A stretch of 22,198 bases of DNA from Pinguiococcus pyrenoidosus (taxonomy: Eukaryota > Sar > Pinguiophyceae > Pinguiochrysidales > Pinguiochrysidaceae), in NCBI GenBank assembly GCA_019677205.1, contig JAAMXY010002680.1, forward strand, positions 3,510-25,707, written 5' to 3'. Positions 19,053 through 22,198 of this stretch are shown one piece after another (positions within the stretch are counted from its first letter, which is position 1; every line of letters begins with the position of its first letter). Both the position numbers and the translations under genes were made by a program. The notes beneath the pieces are model-generated. The model saw only the letters and a program-made list of their open reading frames with translations. It was not told the origin of the DNA and did not search any database.

Positions 19053-19749
19053 ATGGGAGCGAAAGCGAATCTGCCGCGTTCTACGGCTCTGCAACTTGGG
19101 GCCATGACGCGTCTTATGATGAGCACTGCAGACGAGTACGTGGCGGCCTGGGAGCGAGACAGACGGGAACCTTCCCCGAGGCTTTACGACAGAGACGAGG
19201 AGACGAGCCGACGAGGCGACGAGGAAGCTCTGATCCTACGAGGTAACCTGCCAAATCAAAAAGAAAATGAAGCAAGTTTCCTTTACGAAATACTTAATCC
19301 TAGTATTTGAAACTAAGTATCATCAGTAGAGAATTTCATTTTAGACGCCCGTCACCGCAGACCATGAACGAGGCTTTGATCGCGTGTTTTGTGCGAAGTA
19401 CCCAGGTGAGTACGCCGTCAGTGGCGTTCCCAACTCCATTTCCCAATTTTGAAGCGGTTGACGTGCGTTGCTCGCGATTTCTCGACCGTTTCTAGGGAGA
19501 ATTCGGCGCGGGAAGAACCACCCTCACCCTCGAGCGAAATCCAATCTGGCGCCACGTGAGAGAGGTCCATCTGAAAACAAGAAAAAGGCCAGCCCCGTAG
19601 AACTTCATGAACAGAGGAAGTCGCTGGAGTCTGGTTCCTGGGCTTCCGTGGCGTATTTAGATCAGCATCGAGACAGAAGAGGGCAACATCTGGAGGACCA
19701 CCTTGCCCGCACATGGAGCACCTTTGCGGCGGTTCAAGATCTTTGCTGA
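19053..19749 (+). CDS. Unrecognised small protein (about 162 aa, three exons proposed)
   Basis: I do not recognise this protein. The proposed exons 19053-19242, 19361-19405 and 19496-19749 join in phase through two GT-AG introns (118 and 90 nt). The second donor is a perfect GTGAGT and its acceptor is TTTCTAG. The product starts MGAKANLPRSTALQLG and has an acidic/Arg stretch (AWERDRREPSPRLYDRDEE). Exon 2 encodes HERGFDRVFCAKYPG, and a Lys/Arg/His-rich C-terminal half follows, ending AAVQDLC. No membrane segment or known motif is seen. The first acceptor is ambiguous: using TTTTAG at 19345 would switch frame and give a different, shorter C-terminus. The gene starts about 107 bp from the divergent USP start, so they may share a promoter. 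It could also be a non-coding spliced transcript. Confidence 0.4.
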
Positions 19750-19912
19750 CACAGGGACGTCGCGGCGACTCTCAGGATGTCCGTGGCGAGCATGTGCGAA
19801 GAGGAGGAGCGCGGAAGAAGAGCATAAGTGGCCATCCAACCTTCAGACGAACGATTCTGACTGACGCAACCTAGCTACTGGCAAGACTTTGGCGACCTGA
19901 GCAAGGCATGAC

Positions 19913-21623
19913 TTAAGGGCTGTTTCTACGGGTCCGACATTGAAGGATGCGATAAACTATCGCAGCCTTCGTGACTGGTGATTGCTGCGGCATATTCTCC
20001 CGCGCAGCAAGTTCAAGGAGCTGCTCCTTCTTGAGGCTCCGGAGCGCCTTACCTTCCTTTGATTTCAACAGGAAGAGTGGCCAACCACCAGCATCAACGA
20101 CAGGGTCCCCAGTGCCGGTACAGTGCTGCTTCATTATGAACTCGCTTAACCTTCCTTGCAGGGCATCATCCTCATCTTGATTGGGACCGATGGCCAGGCC
20201 ATGAATCGCAGCAACCTCTAGGAGTTCAGCACGGGTCAGCTGCTTAAATATCTTGCGCATGGCTTCTTCGGGGAACTGACTTCCGTCTCTAATTCTTCTA
20301 GAGTATTTGCGGAAGTTTTCTGCAACCGTACGCAGAGATTTCCACCCCTTCATTACCCAGGAAATGGTGGCAATGCTGCTGACCGTAAACTCCGGTTCTC
20401 GCTCAAAAGAGGACTGCAACTCGGAGAAAGAAGTAGTGCCCATGGGAATGCGGAGAAAAGCGTGAACGTAAGCCACGGCCTTTTCTACATTCTGTGGCTT
20501 CTGCAAAATACGCTCCTTGATCTCTCTGATTTCATTGTGTCCCTCCTTTCGCCCAGAATCCCGAAACTGCTCCAAGTACGCACTCAGGTCTCCACGAGCC
20601 GCGAACTGTCGTGCCGCCTGCTGCACGCTCTTTTGAAGAACTTCATTCGTTAGACGACTTTGAGTTTTGGGACAAGGCCCAAGCCCTAGGTATGAGAGCG
20701 TCTGCGTCGTGACGCTCGGTGCATCTCGTACTTGCCTGAGGACTGGCAGCCAAGTTGCCAGTCCTCGTCTAACTTGTCCTTTTGTTCTGCAGCTTAGGAT
20801 CAGCTCTGTAAAGAGCCTCGCCCGGAAGGAGGAGGTGGCCTGGGACCCCTTGTTCCTTGATGTAATGGAGGCTCGAATAATGTCGAAGAGAGTCTCCGAG
20901 CTTGGTTTGTGCTCTTTGAGGCTGATGGTCCCGTCCTCTGGATCAAAATGGAATGCATCCTCTATCTGCTTTGATATCGAACGATTTCGATGTGACATTG
21001 TTGCCTCGTGCAGCTCCGCGTCAATCTGCGCCTTCGTCCGTACTGTTGCGCTGAGTACTGATTTACGCCTTTTGCCTCGTTGCAAGTCTGCCCCGTCTGT
21101 TGCGACGAGCTCCCGCAGCCTCTCGCGGAATCTCTTGCTTCTGCGATATTCCTTTACCACATTCTGAAGTAGCCCTTCGTCGTTGGATGCAGGCTCCGCC
21201 GCCCCTCTGGGTGCCGATGAGTGGTCAGCAGCCCTCTCGCCTTGTAAGAGAACAGAACCATGAGTTTTGAGAAACTCCCTTAGCTGTTCAATCTTTGGCT
21301 CTGAATGGAGCAAAAATCCGTCATACGAGACAGAGACATCCAAGCATAGATTCTTGCGCTCCATGAGCTTCACAAGCTTCTTTACGGGTGCCATCTCCTC
21401 GCTGAAGTCGCGCCATTTGATTCGGCGTCCCTTTCCGTCCTTCCAGCTGTTTTCAACACTGTCAACAAAAGCTTCGAAGGCCCTGAAAACGGGAAAAAGG
21501 GTCATCGGATGGTGTAGAATGATTCTCAAATGCACTTTGATCGAGAAATGTGGGCATCACAGCTCCTTGACACGTGTATCACCTGTTGAAAGAGTCAGCG
21601 TCGCCTTGATCATTCCCAGACAT
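19913..21623 (-). CDS. Unrecognised protein with two SAP-like C-terminal repeats (536 aa, two exons)
   Basis: No family recognised for most of the length. Exon 1 is 21583-21623 (ATG TCT GGG..., 13 codons plus two bases) and exon 2 is 19913-21482. The 100-nt intron is GT-AG with a TTTTTCCCGTTTTCAG acceptor and makes the AG|G codon. The frame also stays open through the acceptor to an ATG at 21535, but that would place the intron's pyrimidine tract in coding sequence, so I prefer the spliced start. The protein is charged and mostly helical, with a basic cluster (QRGKRRKSV) that could be a nuclear signal. The last 110 residues have two related helix-extended-helix segments: LTRAELLEVAAIHGLAIG (about 429-446) and LRSLKKEQLLELAARENMP (about 494-512), then KAAIVYRIL. 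These resemble SAP/HeH DNA-binding motifs (inference). It is more AT-rich than its neighbours. Confidence 0.75.
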
Positions 21624-21921
21624 TGCAATAATTTCTGTTTTCACTCAATTCCACTCTCCAGTAGTGCTTGGCCAGTAGTTCTGAAGGTCACTGCTTGCAA
21701 CTCTCAGAACTTTGGGCAAATTCCGGCACGGTAAAGTCCACAGGATCAAGCAAGATGGTTGAAATGAAAAGGGCGGGAAAAATGCTTTGTCGCCTTCCGA
21801 CCGATTAGTTTCCTAAACAACACATATGTTGAAAAGTTTCACTTTCATCTCTGACCAATCGATTGACGGAAGAGGTTACCCCGTAGAATCTGAGCGAGCT
21901 TTTCTTGTTGTTTTGTGGATT

Positions 21922-21963
21922 CCGCACCCCGCACCCCGCACCCCAAACCGCAAACCCCAAACT
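21922..21963. repeat. C-rich short tandem repeat (CGCACCC then AAACCCC/AAACCGC units)
   Basis: Three CGCACCC-type units run into AAACCGC and AAACCCC units. The minus strand has four G-runs of three or four, giving G-quadruplex potential. The AAACCCC-like end recalls telomere-type repeats, but there are only two or three copies. Confidence 0.75.
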
Positions 21964-22060
21964 GATCCTGATTTCTGATTTCCACGTGCGGTCCCTGGTG
22001 GCCGTTGTCAGCGTCCCGGGCGGCTTGGCATGCATTGGTTGGCACCCGATCCAATGATGA

Positions 22061-22138
22061 GAGACGTAAGCTGGAAGGCAATTGGCGTGAGCGAATGAGA
22101 CGTGGCGGAAAGCTCAAAGGCAATTGGCGAAGGCGGAT
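22061..22138. repeat. Imperfect tandem duplication of about 36-42 bp
   Basis: Two units begin with GAGACGT (22061 and 22097). Both contain AAGCT and the identical 13-mer AAGGCAATTGGCG (22075-22087 and 22117-22129), and end in GCG(A/G)AT. The second copy has about six extra bases. Confidence 0.75.
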
Positions 22139-22198
22139 GAAAGCACACATGTGTTCAAAGAATGGCAGCGTTCCGAAGCGCGTACGTGAAGGTCAACG

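Larger units (their letters stand above)
21624..22198. other. Right flank, non-coding repeats upstream of the SAP-like gene
   Basis: No supported gene. Short open frames here lack coding character. The region presumably includes the promoter of the SAP-like gene and holds two tandem-repeat patches listed separately. Confidence 0.45.

Noticed and set aside
18428-19126. 232-codon frame on the minus strand across the USP 5' region
   Set aside because: It runs through the first USP intron in a frame different from both the presequence and the enzyme, and is composed of Arg/Ser/Pro-rich mirror sequence.
18909-19310. 133-codon continuous frame on the plus strand
   Set aside because: It has no ATG at its 5' end and reads into an intron-like stretch after 19242; only the part from 19053 was kept as exon 1 of the proposed small gene.
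21845-22150. 101-codon frame on the minus strand at the right edge
   Set aside because: It runs through both short tandem-repeat patches and has no recognisable domain or coding character.
1-22198. CRISPR arrays, transposons, rRNA or tRNA genes, integrases, toxin or defence modules
   Set aside because: I looked for repeat-spacer patterns, terminal inverted repeats with transposase motifs, cloverleaf-like segments and known defence domains on both strands, and saw none that hold up.

Overview
The window looks like nuclear DNA of a unicellular, probably photosynthetic eukaryote. It is GC-rich and gene-dense. Most genes carry short GT-AG introns: I infer 24, of about 56-165 nt, many splitting an AG|G codon. 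The gene content is eukaryotic: a DMAP1/SWC4 subunit, a tail-anchored cytochrome b5, a DDX51-type helicase and a mitochondrial uS14. Three proteins start with a hydrophobic signal-like segment followed by a basic, Ser/Ala-rich stretch. The clearest is the UDP-sugar pyrophosphorylase, with a predicted cleavage right before Phe (Cys-Thr-His-Ala|Phe-Gly-Ala). That is the bipartite plastid presequence known from algae with secondary red-type plastids (cryptophytes, ochrophytes, haptophytes). I favour such an alga, perhaps cryptophyte-like, but the lineage is not proven here.

Layout, left to right: DMAP1/SWC4 5' part (minus, 1-940, running off the left edge); cytochrome b5 (plus, 1677-2381, five exons); double-domain glyoxalase I (minus, 2425-4055, seven exons), tail to tail with cytochrome b5 and only 43 bp away; an intronless DUF3160-like protein (plus, 4508-6622); DDX51/Dbp6-type DEAD-box helicase (plus, 7208-10210, three exons); an intronless cation diffusion facilitator (minus, 10605-12563); mitochondrial ribosomal protein uS14m (plus, 13026-13809, three exons); a BED/C2H2-like zinc-finger protein with an octapeptide repeat (minus, 13919-15912, four exons proposed); plastid-type UDP-sugar pyrophosphorylase (minus, 16569-18945, four exons); a small unrecognised gene (plus, 19053-19749, three exons proposed); and an unrecognised 536-residue protein with two SAP-like helical repeats (minus, 19913-21623, two exons). 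The last 575 bp hold only tandem repeats.

The genes do not form an operon or a recognisable mobile or defence system. They are independent housekeeping and organelle genes, largely in divergent or convergent pairs. The best leads are: the plastid-type presequence on a UDP-sugar pyrophosphorylase; a presequence-bearing glyoxalase I with both active sites intact; an intronless DUF3160 gene of possible bacterial origin; the repeat-bearing zinc-finger protein; and the double-SAP-like protein. All exon models come from reading phase and splice motifs by eye and need transcript support.
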